A DNA stretch of 64,000 nucleotides from Zhihengliuella flava (GCF_015751895.1 NZ_JADOTZ010000001.1:1860001-1924000); one strand, 5' to 3'; counted from the first letter of the stretch, positions 16,877-26,583 are shown. Numbers and translations are program-made. Notes: a model not told the origin generated them from the letters alone.

Positions 16877-17994
16877 TGCTTGAGTTGTCCGCAGCGGAGG
16901 CCCGCCGCGCCGTCGTCAACGCCCACTTCGCCGTGCCCGCCGCGCACGCGTCCGACGTGCTGGAGAACGAACGCCTCATCCAACTCGACGGCATCAGCCG
17001 GGTGGACAAGGCCCACCGGTTGACCGTCGCCGCGCGCCTGAGTGCGCGGCACCGCGCGCAGGGGTACGACGCCGGGCTCTGGGGCAGTGCCACTGCCCGT
17101 TCCTTTGAGACGTTCACGGACGTCGCCTGCCTGTTTCCGCTGGGGGACTGGCCCCTGTTTGAGCTTTCCCGGCGCGGCTTTCGGGACCGGATGGCCGCGA
17201 AAGGGACCACCCCTCCACCAGAGTTGAAGGACAGCATCCTGCGGATCGTCGCCGACGCCGAGGGCGGGGCCACCATTGGGGACATCGAAGACGGCGGCCC
17301 GCGCGGCGGTAGCTGGGGCTGGAGCGAACGGCAAAAGGCCGCGGAGTTCATGCTCTGGTGCGGGGAGCTCGTGTGCACGCGGCGCAGCGGGATTAAACGC
17401 CTCTTCGACCTGCCGGCCTCCCGCATCCCCGCCCACCTGTTGAACGCTGAGCTCAGCGAGCAGCGGATGCTCACCGGGCTGGTGGCCTCCGCGCTGCGCG
17501 CCCTCGGCCTCGCCACGGTCCCGGACCTGCGCCGGCACTACCGCCTCAGCGCCGATGAGGTGCGCCGCGGGCTGGAAGGCGCCGGCGCCGTCGTCGTCCG
17601 GGTTGAGGGGTGGGGTGAGGAGGCCTATGCCCTCGCCGAGCCGGACACGTCCGTGGTGCCGACGACGCCGTCGCGCGGCAGCCGGATGATCGGGCCCTTC
17701 GATAACTTGCTGCGGAACCGGAAGCGGGCCGCCCGCATCTTCGGGTACGAGTACCTGTTTGAGGCGTACGTGCCGCAGGCCAAGCGCACCTATGGTGCCT
17801 ACGTTCTCTCCGTCCTGCACGGGGACCGATTTGTGGCGCGGGCCGACGCGCAGCGGCAGGGGCGCGACGTGCACTTGCACCGGGTGTTCGGTGAGCCGGG
17901 CGTTCCAGGGCGCATCGTCGACGCCGCGGTGCGCCGGGCCGGGAACCATTTGGCGAAGCAGCTCGGCGGCGAGCTGGTGAGGAGTCAGGGATGA
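16876..17994 (+). CDS. YcaQ-like winged-helix DNA glycosylase family protein
   Basis: The 372-residue protein matches the HTH_42/YcaQ family: LIQLDGISRVDKAHRLTV (conserved QLDxIxxVxRAHxL), an LWG/F..A.C.FP segment, GWSERQKAAEFMLWCGELV, RIPAHLL, and the IGPFDNLLRNRKRAARIFGYEYLFEAY block near residues 280-305 (the family's 'PFDNLIWDRxRxxxLFxFxYxxE.Y'). YcaQ unhooks interstrand DNA crosslinks and related fused-ring actinobacterial enzymes protect against natural products. It probably acts on DNA in the cytoplasm. It overlaps the downstream DUF2087 gene by 4 bases. Confidence 0.85.
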   Translation: MLELSAAEARRAVVNAHFAVPAAHASDVLENERLIQLDGISRVDKAHRLTVAARLSARHRAQGYDAGLWGSATARSFETFTDVACLFPLGDWPLFELSRRGFRDRMAAKGTTPPPELKDSILRIVADAEGGATIGDIEDGGPRGGSWGWSERQKAAEFMLWCGELVCTRRSGIKRLFDLPASRIPAHLLNAELSEQRMLTGLVASALRALGLATVPDLRRHYRLSADEVRRGLEGAGAVVVRVEGWGEEAYALAEPDTSVVPTTPSRGSRMIGPFDNLLRNRKRAARIFGYEYLFEAYVPQAKRTYGAYVLSVLHGDRFVARADAQRQGRDVHLHRVFGEPGVPGRIVDAAVRRAGNHLAKQLGGELVRSQG

Positions 17995-18497
17995 GCGAAC
18001 TCAAGCGGCTGGCCGCGGTGCTGGCGAACGCTGATCAGCGGCGCGTGCTGGCCCGGCTGTTGCTCGGCGAGGAGGCCGAGCCGGAACTCGACCGGGTGAA
18101 ACCGAAGGCGCGCGAGAAGACCCGCCGCGCACTGTTGGACGCGGGGCTCGCGGAGGACAGCGGTGGCGTGCTGGCGCTCCGCGAGTCAGTGTTCAAGGAG
18201 CTCTTGGCCGCCGAGGCCCCGCCGCGCCGGGAGGGCCTCGACCGGTTCCGTCAGGGCGCGCGGGTGGTGCAGTGGCCCGCTCAGCAGGCCGAACGGTACC
18301 GATTGATGGCGCAGGTAGCGGCGGAGGTTCTGCAGCCGGGCGAGGAAGTGAGCGAAGCGGAGCTGAATGGTCGGCTCGTTGCTGTGCACGAGGACACCGC
18401 GTTCGTGCGGCGGTACCTGGTGGACCACGCGTTGGTGCGGCGCGCACCGGACGGATCCGTCTATTCGCTGTCCGGAGCCGACGAACCGTCATCGTGA
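17991..18497 (+). CDS. DUF2087 domain protein
   Basis: The 168-residue protein has an N-terminal helical region (LAAVLANADQRRVLARLLLG) of the kind predicting winged-helix DNA-binding domains, and a C-terminal DUF2087 domain: YRLMAQVAAEVLQPGEEVSEAELN followed by FVRRYLVDHALVRR. The family occurs with ArsR/MerR-type helices and is presumed regulatory. Its ATG overlaps the glycosylase stop, so the two genes are co-transcribed and translationally coupled; a regulatory or accessory role for the glycosylase is inferred only from this. Confidence 0.7.
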   Translation: MSELKRLAAVLANADQRRVLARLLLGEEAEPELDRVKPKAREKTRRALLDAGLAEDSGGVLALRESVFKELLAAEAPPRREGLDRFRQGARVVQWPAQQAERYRLMAQVAAEVLQPGEEVSEAELNGRLVAVHEDTAFVRRYLVDHALVRRAPDGSVYSLSGADEPSS

Positions 18498-18529
18498 CGC
18501 CCGCCGCAGCGGCCTGCCTAGGCCGAGGC

Positions 18530-18542
18530 TAGGGTGGAATCA
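18530..18542 (+). promoter_or_regulatory. Leaderless -10 element TAGGGT-N6-ATG before the phosphatase gene
   Basis: TAGGGT at 18530 is followed by six bases and the ATG at 18542, with no ribosome-binding site, matching the arrangement at 16864. Probably a leaderless transcript. Confidence 0.5.
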
Positions 18543-19093
18543 TGGCGAACACACTGGTGATGGTGCGGCACGGGCAGACCGACTGGAACGCGGCGGGCAA
18601 GCTGCAGGGTCAGGTGGATATCCCGCTGAACGAGGCGGGGCGTCAGCAAGCGCGCGAGGCCATCGCCGAGCTGCACGAGCTGGGACGCGCGGTGGGCGGC
18701 TGGGACGTCGTCGTCTCCTCGCCGCTGGGCCGCGCAGCCGAGACGGCGCAGATCATCGCGGACGGACTGGCCCTTCCGCTCGGAGAAACCGACCTAGGGC
18801 TCATTGAGCGGTCCTTCGGTTCCGCCGAGGGGGCCGAGGTGTGGGGCCTGACCGACGAGGAGAAGGAGTCCCTCTTCGCCGTTGCCGAGCCGGAGGCTGA
18901 GGTGGCCGCTCGCGGGATCGATGCCCTGCGGCGGACCGCGCAGCTGTATCCCGGACGCAACGTCCTGGTCGTGGCGCACGGGACGCTGATCCGGCTGACG
19001 CTGAACGAGCTCACCGGCTCCGAATACCCGCGGATCGATAATTGTGAGGCCGTCGAGGTGGACACCACGCTGATCGTCGAGCCCGCGGTGTAG
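18542..19093 (+). CDS. Histidine phosphatase family protein
   Basis: The 183-residue protein has the phosphoglycerate-mutase-like catalytic signature VRHGQTDWN at residues 8-16 (His forms the phospho-intermediate), the conserved LQGQVDIPLNEAGR, the SSPLGRAAETAQII motif, and the second catalytic His in VVAHGTLIRLTL (about 145). It hydrolyses a phosphate ester in the cytoplasm; substrates in this family range from phosphoglycerate to adenosylcobalamin phosphate precursors and cannot be assigned here. It appears monocistronic with a leaderless start. Confidence 0.9.
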   Translation: MANTLVMVRHGQTDWNAAGKLQGQVDIPLNEAGRQQAREAIAELHELGRAVGGWDVVVSSPLGRAAETAQIIADGLALPLGETDLGLIERSFGSAEGAEVWGLTDEEKESLFAVAEPEAEVAARGIDALRRTAQLYPGRNVLVVAHGTLIRLTLNELTGSEYPRIDNCEAVEVDTTLIVEPAV

Positions 19094-19165
19094 GCCAGCG
19101 CCCCGAAGCGGCGCCAGCGTCGACGGCGCGCTCCACGCCGGGGGAACTGCCCGAGGGGCGGCCGG

Positions 19166-19591
19166 TTAGCCCCGCTGCTGGCGGGAGGCCTTACGCTGGC
19201 GACGCTTCTGGGCCTTCAAGGCGATGATCCGTGCCGCGCCCGCGAGGGCCACAATGATGCCGCCAGCCACCGCCGATCCCAGCACCAAGACGCCCACGTT
19301 GATGGAACCGGACCACCCGAAGTAATTCAGGGACGTGTCCTGCGGGTTCTGGTAGATGAAGATGATCAGGAGCACCAGCACGATCAGGGAGACGATGGTG
19401 GTGGCCCAGATAGCACCGGAGCGCGTGGTGGTCATCCGGTCCTGGTACTCCGCCGGGGTCTCCTCCGGCTTCTTCTTCGGAGTTTCCTGTTTGGTGGGGG
19501 CCAGCTCAATGTCCGGGGTGGTTCCGGCGTCCTGCGTACCGGTGGTCTCCAGCGGCTCGTTCTTCTCCGGCGTCGTCTCCTTGGCGGCCAT
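19166..19591 (-). CDS. LapA-domain membrane protein
   Basis: The 141-residue protein has a hydrophilic Thr/Pro/Lys/Glu-rich N-terminal half (residues 1-52) and two membrane helices at about 58-78 and 93-115, the second pair-member ending in a basic KAQKRRQRKASRQQRG tail. The FIYQNPQDTSLNYFGWSG loop between helices is the hallmark of the LapA domain. Function in actinobacteria is unknown. ATG at 19591 has AAGGA upstream and is preferred over an in-frame upstream start. It is convergent with the phosphatase gene. Confidence 0.8.
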   Translation of the reverse strand: MAAKETTPEKNEPLETTGTQDAGTTPDIELAPTKQETPKKKPEETPAEYQDRMTTTRSGAIWATTIVSLIVLVLLIIFIYQNPQDTSLNYFGWSGSINVGVLVLGSAVAGGIIVALAGAARIIALKAQKRRQRKASRQQRG

Positions 19592-19790
19592 GATGATCCT
19601 TCCCGAGGGGTCCTTGCAGCGTGGCGGCGGCCCTGCACCGCCCGTATGCATGAAACTACACGTCACGGGGCGGTGAGGCTACGTTGGGGCGGGACATGCG
19701 GAGCCGGCGTTGAGAAAAATGCGGGTCACCACCTCACAATGTGTACAGGTCCAGCGTCTACAGGGTGTGAGTGATGGAAAGGAACCGGGC

Positions 19791-20318
19791 GTGAGTCCCC
19801 GGCCAGCCGCTGCGCTGCCGCCGTTCGAATCCGTGGTGCAGCAGCACGGGGTCGCCGTGCTGCGGCTCTGCCGCGCCCACGTGGGCGCCCAGGAGGCCGA
19901 CGACGTCTGGCAGGAAACGTTCCTCGCCGCGCTGCGCGCCTACGGGCAGGGACTCGAGATTGCGGATTATCAGGCGTGGTTGATTCGGATCGCTCGCAAC
20001 AAGGCCATCGATCACCTGCGTGCGGCGGGGCGCCGCCCGGAGCCCGTCGCCGAGGTGGGCGACGACGTGGCCGCCGCCGTGCCGGACGTGGCCGATCCGG
20101 ACGCGTCCGTGTGGGCCGACGTCGCCCGGTTGCCCCCGAAACAGCGCCAGTGCCTCGGGTACCGGTACCTCGGTGGGCTGAGTTACGCGCAGACCGCCGA
20201 GATCCTCGGCGGGACGGCGGCGGCAGCGCGCCGGGCGGCCGCTGATGGCATCGCCACGCTCCGGCGCCAACAGCAGGAAAGCACAGAGCAACGGACGGCA
20301 GAGGGGAGCACGTCATGA
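19791..20318 (+). CDS. ECF sigma factor heading the alkylation-repair operon
   Basis: The 175-residue protein has region 2 (LCRAHVGAQEADDVWQETFLAALRAY, then YQAWLIRIARNKAIDHLRAAGR) and region 4 with its helix-turn-helix (RLPPKQRQCLGYRYLGGLSYAQTAEILGG). The GTG at 19791 is chosen for the AAAGGA upstream; longer in-frame readings extend through a region with no homology. Its stop overlaps the start of the MGMT gene (ATGA), and that gene in turn overlaps alkB. No anti-sigma gene is adjacent, so its activity must be controlled otherwise, perhaps by its own expression or by the MGMT protein. Confidence 0.85.
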   Translation: MSPRPAAALPPFESVVQQHGVAVLRLCRAHVGAQEADDVWQETFLAALRAYGQGLEIADYQAWLIRIARNKAIDHLRAAGRRPEPVAEVGDDVAAAVPDVADPDASVWADVARLPPKQRQCLGYRYLGGLSYAQTAEILGGTAAAARRAAADGIATLRRQQQESTEQRTAEGSTS

Positions 20319-20968
20319 CGCCGGGAATGCATGACCGGGCGGACACCACCGTGGGGGACGCCGCAGCGGAGGAGGACGCGCGGCACGTCGCAGCGCTCCG
20401 GCGCCAGCTGGTGGGGGCCGCGGAGGCGGCCGGCATCGTCGACGTCGCCTACCGGGTGGTCGATTCCCCCGTGGGGCCGCTGCTGGTGGCGGCCACGGAG
20501 GACGGTTTGGTGCGGGTGGCGTTTTCCAGCGAGGGGCACGAGTCCGTGCTGGAACACCTCAGCCAGAGCATCAGCCCCCGCGTGTTGCAGGCGCCGGGGC
20601 GGCTCGACGACGCCGCACGCCAGTTGGAGGCGTACTTCACCGGCCGCAGCCAGACCTTTGACCTGCGGGTCGACTTGCGGCGCTCCACGCCGTTTCGCAG
20701 GCGGGTGCAGGAGTACCTGCCGCTGATCGAGTTCGGACAGACCGCCTCGTACCGTCAGGTGGCCGAGCAGGTCGGTAGCCCGCGGGCCGTGCGCGCCGTC
20801 GGGACCGCCTGCGCCACCAACCCGCTGCCGATCGTCATCCCGTGCCACCGGGTGTTGCGCAGCGACGGTGGGCTCGGCGGGTATCTCGGCGGCACGGACG
20901 CCAAAGCGGAGCTGCTGGCTCTCGAGGGCCACCCGCCAGCGGGGTCAGGCCAGGGGCTGTTGCTATGA
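20315..20968 (+). CDS. ogt: Methylated-DNA-[protein]-cysteine S-methyltransferase
   Basis: The 217-residue protein removes methyl groups from O6-methylguanine onto its own cysteine in a suicide reaction. The C-terminal domain has the active-site motif IVIPCHRVLRSDGGLGGYLGG and the DNA-binding helix region YRQVAEQVGSPRAVRAVGTACATNP. The N-terminal domain (VDSPVGPLLVAATEDGLVRVAF) is typical. A 40-residue N-terminal extension of low conservation, rich in Ala/Asp/Glu, precedes it. Overlaps with both neighbours place it mid-operon between the sigma factor and alkB. It lacks an Ada AraC-type domain, so the regulatory part of the classical adaptive response appears to be carried by the sigma factor instead. 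Confidence 0.93.
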   Translation: MTPGMHDRADTTVGDAAAEEDARHVAALRRQLVGAAEAAGIVDVAYRVVDSPVGPLLVAATEDGLVRVAFSSEGHESVLEHLSQSISPRVLQAPGRLDDAARQLEAYFTGRSQTFDLRVDLRRSTPFRRRVQEYLPLIEFGQTASYRQVAEQVGSPRAVRAVGTACATNPLPIVIPCHRVLRSDGGLGGYLGGTDAKAELLALEGHPPAGSGQGLLL

Positions 20969-21657
20969 GTCGCGCGCTGTTCGACGCCGACTTTGGCGAC
21001 CGTGCGCCGCGGCTCCTCGCGCCCGGGGCCGTGCACGTGCCCGGGTGGTTGGAACCGGAGGCCCAGCGGTGGATTGCCGAGCAGTTCCGCCGCTGGGCGG
21101 CCGGGCCGGTCCCTCCGCGCGGGGCCCGCATCCGGGGGCATGAAATGTCGGTGAAGACCGTCTGCCTCGGCTGGCACTGGCAGCCCTACCGGTACTCCCG
21201 CACGGCGGACGATGTGAACGGCCGCCCGGTGCTGGACCTGCCGGACTGGATGGTGCGCATGGGCCGCCGCGCGCTCGCCGACGTCGAGCAGGACCCAGCG
21301 GTGGCCGCCTTCGCGGGCGAGTCCGCGACGTACCGACCGGACACCGCGCTGGCGAACTTTTACACCGAGTCCGCCAGCATGGGCATGCACCAGGACAAGG
21401 ATGAGAAGTCCGGCGCGCCCGTCGTGTCCATTTCCCTCGGCGATGCGTGCACGTTCCGCCTCGGGAATCCTGAACACCGTGGCAGGCCATACCGGGACAT
21501 TCTCCTCGCCTCGGGCGACCTGCTGATCTTTGGCGGGCCCTCCCGCTTCGCCTATCACGGGGTGACTAAGGTCCACCCGGGCACCGCCCCCGCGGACTGC
21601 GGCGTCGAGGGCGGCCGCATCAACATCACCCTGCGGGAGACGGGCCTGAGCGGCTAA
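20965..21657 (+). CDS. alkB: AlkB-family alpha-ketoglutarate-dependent DNA dioxygenase
   Basis: The 230-residue Fe(II)/2-oxoglutarate oxygenase reverses N1-methyladenine and N3-methylcytosine damage. Visible residues are the iron-binding HxD in MHQDKDE (about 143-145), the second His in FAYHGVTKV (about 198), and the oxoglutarate-binding arginines in RINITLRETG at the C terminus. YRYSRTADDVNG and NFYTESASMGMHQD are typical AlkB contexts. The ATG at 20965 overlaps the MGMT stop; longer in-frame readings lie inside the MGMT gene. It is the third gene of the sigma-ogt-alkB operon. Confidence 0.93.
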   Translation: MSRALFDADFGDRAPRLLAPGAVHVPGWLEPEAQRWIAEQFRRWAAGPVPPRGARIRGHEMSVKTVCLGWHWQPYRYSRTADDVNGRPVLDLPDWMVRMGRRALADVEQDPAVAAFAGESATYRPDTALANFYTESASMGMHQDKDEKSGAPVVSISLGDACTFRLGNPEHRGRPYRDILLASGDLLIFGGPSRFAYHGVTKVHPGTAPADCGVEGGRINITLRETGLSG

Positions 21658-21700
21658 ACCACTACAGTAGCTGTGAGCCGTTGTGTACCCAGGGGAGACG

Positions 21701-22110
21701 ATGACCACGCACGCCTACCGCCACCTTTCCAGCGCTGCCTTTGCGGTGCTCGCCGCGGGAATCGCTCTCAAGCCCACGCTGGGCGAGCTCACCATGTGGG
21801 TGGTGGGCCTCGCCGCCCTCGCCGCGCTGGTGCTGCCGCCACTGGTCAATCAGGAGATTCGCCAGACGTACGCCAGCGCGGGTCTCAAGGCCGGCGACGG
21901 GCTGTTGCTGCCGGCGGCCGTCATTCTCGCGGCGATCTTCATCTCCGGCAGTGATCCCGGATTCTGGAACGTTGCCCTCGGCGCACTGACCCTCGCGGTC
22001 GGCTACTTCATGGGCACCAGCTTCTGGCGCCAGGCACTCGCGAAGGCGGAGTCGGCGCGGCAAGACGAAGCGCGCGGGCAGGACGACGGCGGCCCGGCGG
22101 GCCCCACGCC

Positions 22111-22114
<4 letters not shown>
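21701..22114 (+). CDS. Small integral membrane protein of unknown function
   Basis: The 137-residue protein has about four membrane helices (LSSAAFAVLAAGIAL, LTMWVVGLAALAALVLPPL, LLLPAAVILAAIFISG, VALGALTLAVGYFMG) and a charged, Gln/Asp/Gly-rich cytoplasmic tail. No family is recognised. The ATG at 21701 follows AGGGGAGA at good spacing. It lies 43 bases after alkB and may be co-transcribed with it. Its end overlaps the convergent M23 peptidase gene by 4 bases. Confidence 0.7.
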
Positions 22115-23532
<1,418 letters not shown>

Positions 23533-23638
23533 GGGTCCCTGCCCGTTCAATGACACCCGGAAATAACGATTCGATATCTACGGTAGACACGATTCGGTCA
23601 CGGCAACAGGGGTCCGGCCTGAAAATTTGAAGAATAAA

Positions 23639-25708
23639 TCAGCGCGCGCCGCAGATGGTCTCGATCTGCGCCACACACGGCTCATTCTGCAGGCTGGTGG
23701 TGTCCCCGAGCGGCGTCTGCTCGAACAGCTGCGTGAGCAGCCGCCGCATGATCTTGCCCGAGCGCGTTTTGGGCACGTCCGGCACGAACACCACGTCCCG
23801 GGGCTTCGCGATGGGCCCGATCTCCCGGGCCACCTGCTCGCGCAGCACTCGCACGGCCTCCCGCACGGCGTCCGGCAGGTGCTCCGCCGCCTCGTTCCCG
23901 CGGGCGACGACGCCGACGAGGGAGCGATCCGCGGGGACCACAAAAGCGGTGGCCGCGTGGCCGGTCTTCGCATCCGGCGTGGGGCAGACGCCCGCCTCCA
24001 CCACGGCGGGGTGGGACACCAGCGCGGATTCGATCTCGATGGTGGAGAGCAGGTGCCCGGAAATGTTAATCGCATCGTCAATGCGGCCGAGGATCCACGC
24101 GTCCCCGTCCCCATCAAACTTGGCGCCATCGCCAGCGAGGAACCACCCCTGCTCCACGTAGTCCTCCCAATAGGACGTGTAGTAGCGCTCCGGGTTCCCC
24201 CACACGGTGCGAGCCATCGAGGGGCTGGTGGAGGTGAGCACGATCTTGCCCTGGGCGCCCACCGCCACGCGCGCGCCGTCGTCGTCCACGATGTCGATCC
24301 CGACGCCGGGCAGCGGGCGCGTGCCCGAGCCGGGCTTGAACGCGGTGTCTGTCGGGCGCGGCGACAGCACGGTGGCACCGGTCTCCGACTGCCACCACGT
24401 GTCCACCATGGGAATGCCCGCCGCCGGGTTGACGGGGTCCAGTGCGTCCCGGCCCACCTGCGTGCGCAGCCAGCGCCACGCCTCGGGGTTCACGGCCTCG
24501 CCGACGGTCCCCGCCAAGCGGATCGACGAGAGGTCGTAGCTCTGTGGGATGCCGTCCGGGAACCAGCCCATGAGTGAGCGCACCAGCGTCGGCGCCGTGT
24601 AGTAGCTGGTCACGCCGTAGCGCTGGATGATCTCAAAGTGGCGGCCGGGGTGTGGCGCGTTCGGTACGCCCTCGTAGATCACTTGAGTGACGCCGTTGGA
24701 GAGCGGACCGTAGATCTCATAGGTGTGGGCGGTCACCCACGCGAGGTCTGCGGTGCACCAGTGCACGTCGTTCTCCCGCTCGGCCGGGTCCGGGTGGCTG
24801 AAGAGGAATTCGTGGGACCAGCTGGCATTGGTCAGATAGCCGCCGGTGGTGTGCACCAGGCCCTTGGGTTTCCCCGTGGTGCCGGAGGTGTACATGATGA
24901 ACAGGGGCGTTTCGGCGTCGAAGGCCTGAGCCCGGTGAGTGCGCGGCTGGGGGTCGACGACGTCGTGCCACCACACGTCGCGGCCCGCGGTCCACGGCAC
25001 GTCCGTGTGGCCGGTGCGCTTAATGACCAGCACGTTTTCGATGTTGTTCTCACCCGCGACGGCGGCGTCCGCGTTGTCCTTCACCGCCACGGCCGCGCCG
25101 CGGCGGAACTGACCGTCCGTGGTGACCAACAACTTGGCGCCGGTGTCCTCCACCCGGAACTTCAGGGCCTCCGCGGAGAACCCGCCGAACACGAGCGAAT
25201 GGATGGCGCCGATGCGCGCGCAGGCCAAGGTGATCACGATCGTCTCCACCAGGACGGGAAGGTAAATCACCACGCGATCGCCCTGCCCGATCCCGAGGGA
25301 TTCCAGCGCGTTGGCGGCTTGGCTGACCAGTTCCGTCAGCTCGGCGTACGTGACGGTGCGGGTGTCGCCCGGTTCGCCCTCGAAGTGGAGCGCCACCTTG
25401 TCCCCGCGCCCGGCCGCCACGTGCCGGTCCGCGCAGTTGACGGCGGCGTTCAGTGTTCCGCCCTCAAACCAGCTGATGCGGGGCCCGCGCCGCGCCTCGG
25501 CGTCGGCCGGCACCAGGGTGTGCGCGGTGTGCCACTCGGTGTCCCACGTCAGCCGGCGGGCGGCGGCCTCCCAGTGAGCGATTCGCTCGGCCTCGCTCCA
25601 CCGCTGTTCGGCGGCCTCCGCCGCGGTGCGGGCGGTGAGGTTTGGGGCCGGTTCGCTGCTCGTGTGCGCGGTTTCGGGTACGGCGGCAGGGGGCGTTTGA
25701 GTGCTCAT
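23639..25708 (-). CDS. acs: Acetyl-CoA synthetase (AMP-forming), SAM-riboswitch controlled
   Basis: The 689-residue protein converts acetate, ATP and CoA to acetyl-CoA. Motifs are the adenylation loop MYTSGTTGKPKGLVH, WWQSETG (the Trp that restricts the pocket to acetate-sized acids in Acs), GRIDDAINISGH, and the C-terminal acetylatable lysine motif TRSGKIMRR. ISWFEGGTLNAAVNCADRH and VFGGFSAEAL are Acs-specific. The ATG at 25708 has GGAG 4 bases upstream, within or touching the 3' strand of the SAM riboswitch P1. This regulatory link is unusual for acs; acetate release during O-acetylserine/O-acetylhomoserine sulfhydrylation offers a rationale (inference). Confidence 0.95.
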   Translation of the reverse strand: MSTQTPPAAVPETAHTSSEPAPNLTARTAAEAAEQRWSEAERIAHWEAAARRLTWDTEWHTAHTLVPADAEARRGPRISWFEGGTLNAAVNCADRHVAAGRGDKVALHFEGEPGDTRTVTYAELTELVSQAANALESLGIGQGDRVVIYLPVLVETIVITLACARIGAIHSLVFGGFSAEALKFRVEDTGAKLLVTTDGQFRRGAAVAVKDNADAAVAGENNIENVLVIKRTGHTDVPWTAGRDVWWHDVVDPQPRTHRAQAFDAETPLFIMYTSGTTGKPKGLVHTTGGYLTNASWSHEFLFSHPDPAERENDVHWCTADLAWVTAHTYEIYGPLSNGVTQVIYEGVPNAPHPGRHFEIIQRYGVTSYYTAPTLVRSLMGWFPDGIPQSYDLSSIRLAGTVGEAVNPEAWRWLRTQVGRDALDPVNPAAGIPMVDTWWQSETGATVLSPRPTDTAFKPGSGTRPLPGVGIDIVDDDGARVAVGAQGKIVLTSTSPSMARTVWGNPERYYTSYWEDYVEQGWFLAGDGAKFDGDGDAWILGRIDDAINISGHLLSTIEIESALVSHPAVVEAGVCPTPDAKTGHAATAFVVPADRSLVGVVARGNEAAEHLPDAVREAVRVLREQVAREIGPIAKPRDVVFVPDVPKTRSGKIMRRLLTQLFEQTPLGDTTSLQNEPCVAQIETICGAR

Positions 25709-25714
25709 CAGTCT

Positions 25715-25813
25715 CCATCGGTCCTGGCGTTAGCACCAATGCCGGGTGCCGTGGGGCACCTGCGGTGGTTGCTGCGGCGTCGTCAAGCCAGATCTCTCGG
25801 CCGCTCGGGATGG
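25715..25813 (-). ncRNA. SAM-I riboswitch 2 (acs leader)
   Basis: On the minus strand, P1 pairs CCATC with GATGG. The core AGCGGCCGAGAGATCTGGCT, GACGCCGCAGCAACC and TTGGTGCTA is intact, and P3 is extended (GGTGCC...GGCACC). The acs Shine-Dalgarno GGAG begins inside the P1 3' strand and the acs start is 6 bases beyond P1, so ligand-stabilised P1 should block ribosome binding. An ATG inside P1 is out of frame with acs. Confidence 0.9.
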
Positions 25814-25861
25814 TGTGCTGACTCCACTCAACGCCACACGGGCGGTGCGAGGCAAAACGGG

Positions 25862-25876
25862 TGACGCCGCGCGCAA
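25862..25876. promoter_or_regulatory. Shared motif TGACGCCGnnGCAA upstream of riboswitch 2
   Basis: TGACGCCGCGCGCAA, 48 bases upstream of the riboswitch; see the copies at 15989 and 30283. Possible regulator-binding site. Confidence 0.35.
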
Positions 25877-25898
25877 TATTGTGATGGGCTCCGCCACA

Positions 25899-25977
25899 CC
25901 GTCGTCTGGCATCTGCCCGCGGCGCGCGGCAGAATCGAGAGTATGGACACTGCAGGACAGAACGACGCCGGCGCGGG
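25899..25977 (+). repeat. 79-bp direct repeat, copy 1
   Basis: Identical over 79 bases to 26584-26662. It holds the presumed promoter (CTGGCA, 18-base gap, CAGAAT), seven bases, then the ATG and the first dozen codons (MDTAGQNDAGAG) of the gene at 25943. No Shine-Dalgarno sequence is evident, so both copies probably drive leaderless transcripts. Confidence 0.95.
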
Positions 25978-26578
25978 TGCACTAGGCCGCCCGGCGAATG
26001 ACTCGCCGGTTACGGAACCTACTCCGGCCGAGCGCGGACGTTTTGTCGAGCGAATTCTCTGGACCTTCGCCGCCGGGGCGGCGGTTTATGCGCTGGTGTT
26101 TGCGTTGATCTCCGGCGGGCTGGGGCACCTCGTCGTCGGGCGGCCACCGGCACTGATCGTGACGCTGTTGATTGGCGCGTTTCCCCTCGTGATGATGCTG
26201 GCCGGTTATCTGGCTGCGCGGCCGGTGGAGGCGTACCGGGGTGTGGCGCTCATTGGCATCTTGCTGGGCGCGGCGCTCACGATCTTCGGCTTTTCGCATG
26301 GCGCAGTCCATGCGGTCACCGGCATCGGGCTCTTGCTGTGGGCGTTTAAGACGCGGGAACAGATCCTCGTTTGGGCGGGCGTCGCCAGCCTGGTGCTCAC
26401 CGCGGCACACCTGTTCGTGGGTGGGCTCATGGTGCCGGCAAGTTATGCAGAGACTCGGCCGGATGCCTTCGGGCCCGCGTTCACCGTGGCACCCTACTGG
26501 GTCGGCGTGCTGTGCGCGCTGATGCTGGCTGCTTGTGCCATCGCCCAGTGGTTCCGCCGCCGACGAGCGGCCGCCTAG
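25943..26578 (+). CDS. Polytopic membrane protein, family not recognised
   Basis: The 211-residue protein has six hydrophobic segments: about 38-56, 70-92, 101-117, 121-130, 136-156 and 182-202. A short charged N terminus begins MDTAGQNDAGAG, identical to that of the next gene because of the 79-bp direct repeat. The C terminus ends in RRRRAAA. No catalytic motif is seen. The preceding CAGAAT-N7-ATG suggests a leaderless start. It is divergent from the acs riboswitch region and tandem with a second membrane protein of similar size but little similarity outside the N terminus. Confidence 0.75.
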   Translation: MDTAGQNDAGAGALGRPANDSPVTEPTPAERGRFVERILWTFAAGAAVYALVFALISGGLGHLVVGRPPALIVTLLIGAFPLVMMLAGYLAARPVEAYRGVALIGILLGAALTIFGFSHGAVHAVTGIGLLLWAFKTREQILVWAGVASLVLTAAHLFVGGLMVPASYAETRPDAFGPAFTVAPYWVGVLCALMLAACAIAQWFRRRRAAA

Positions 26579-26583
26579 CGCCG

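Noticed and set aside
23533-23638. c-di-AMP (ydaO) riboswitch before the M23 peptidase
   Set aside because: Actinobacterial wall hydrolase genes often carry one, but this region is only about 105 bases and lacks the conserved ydaO core.
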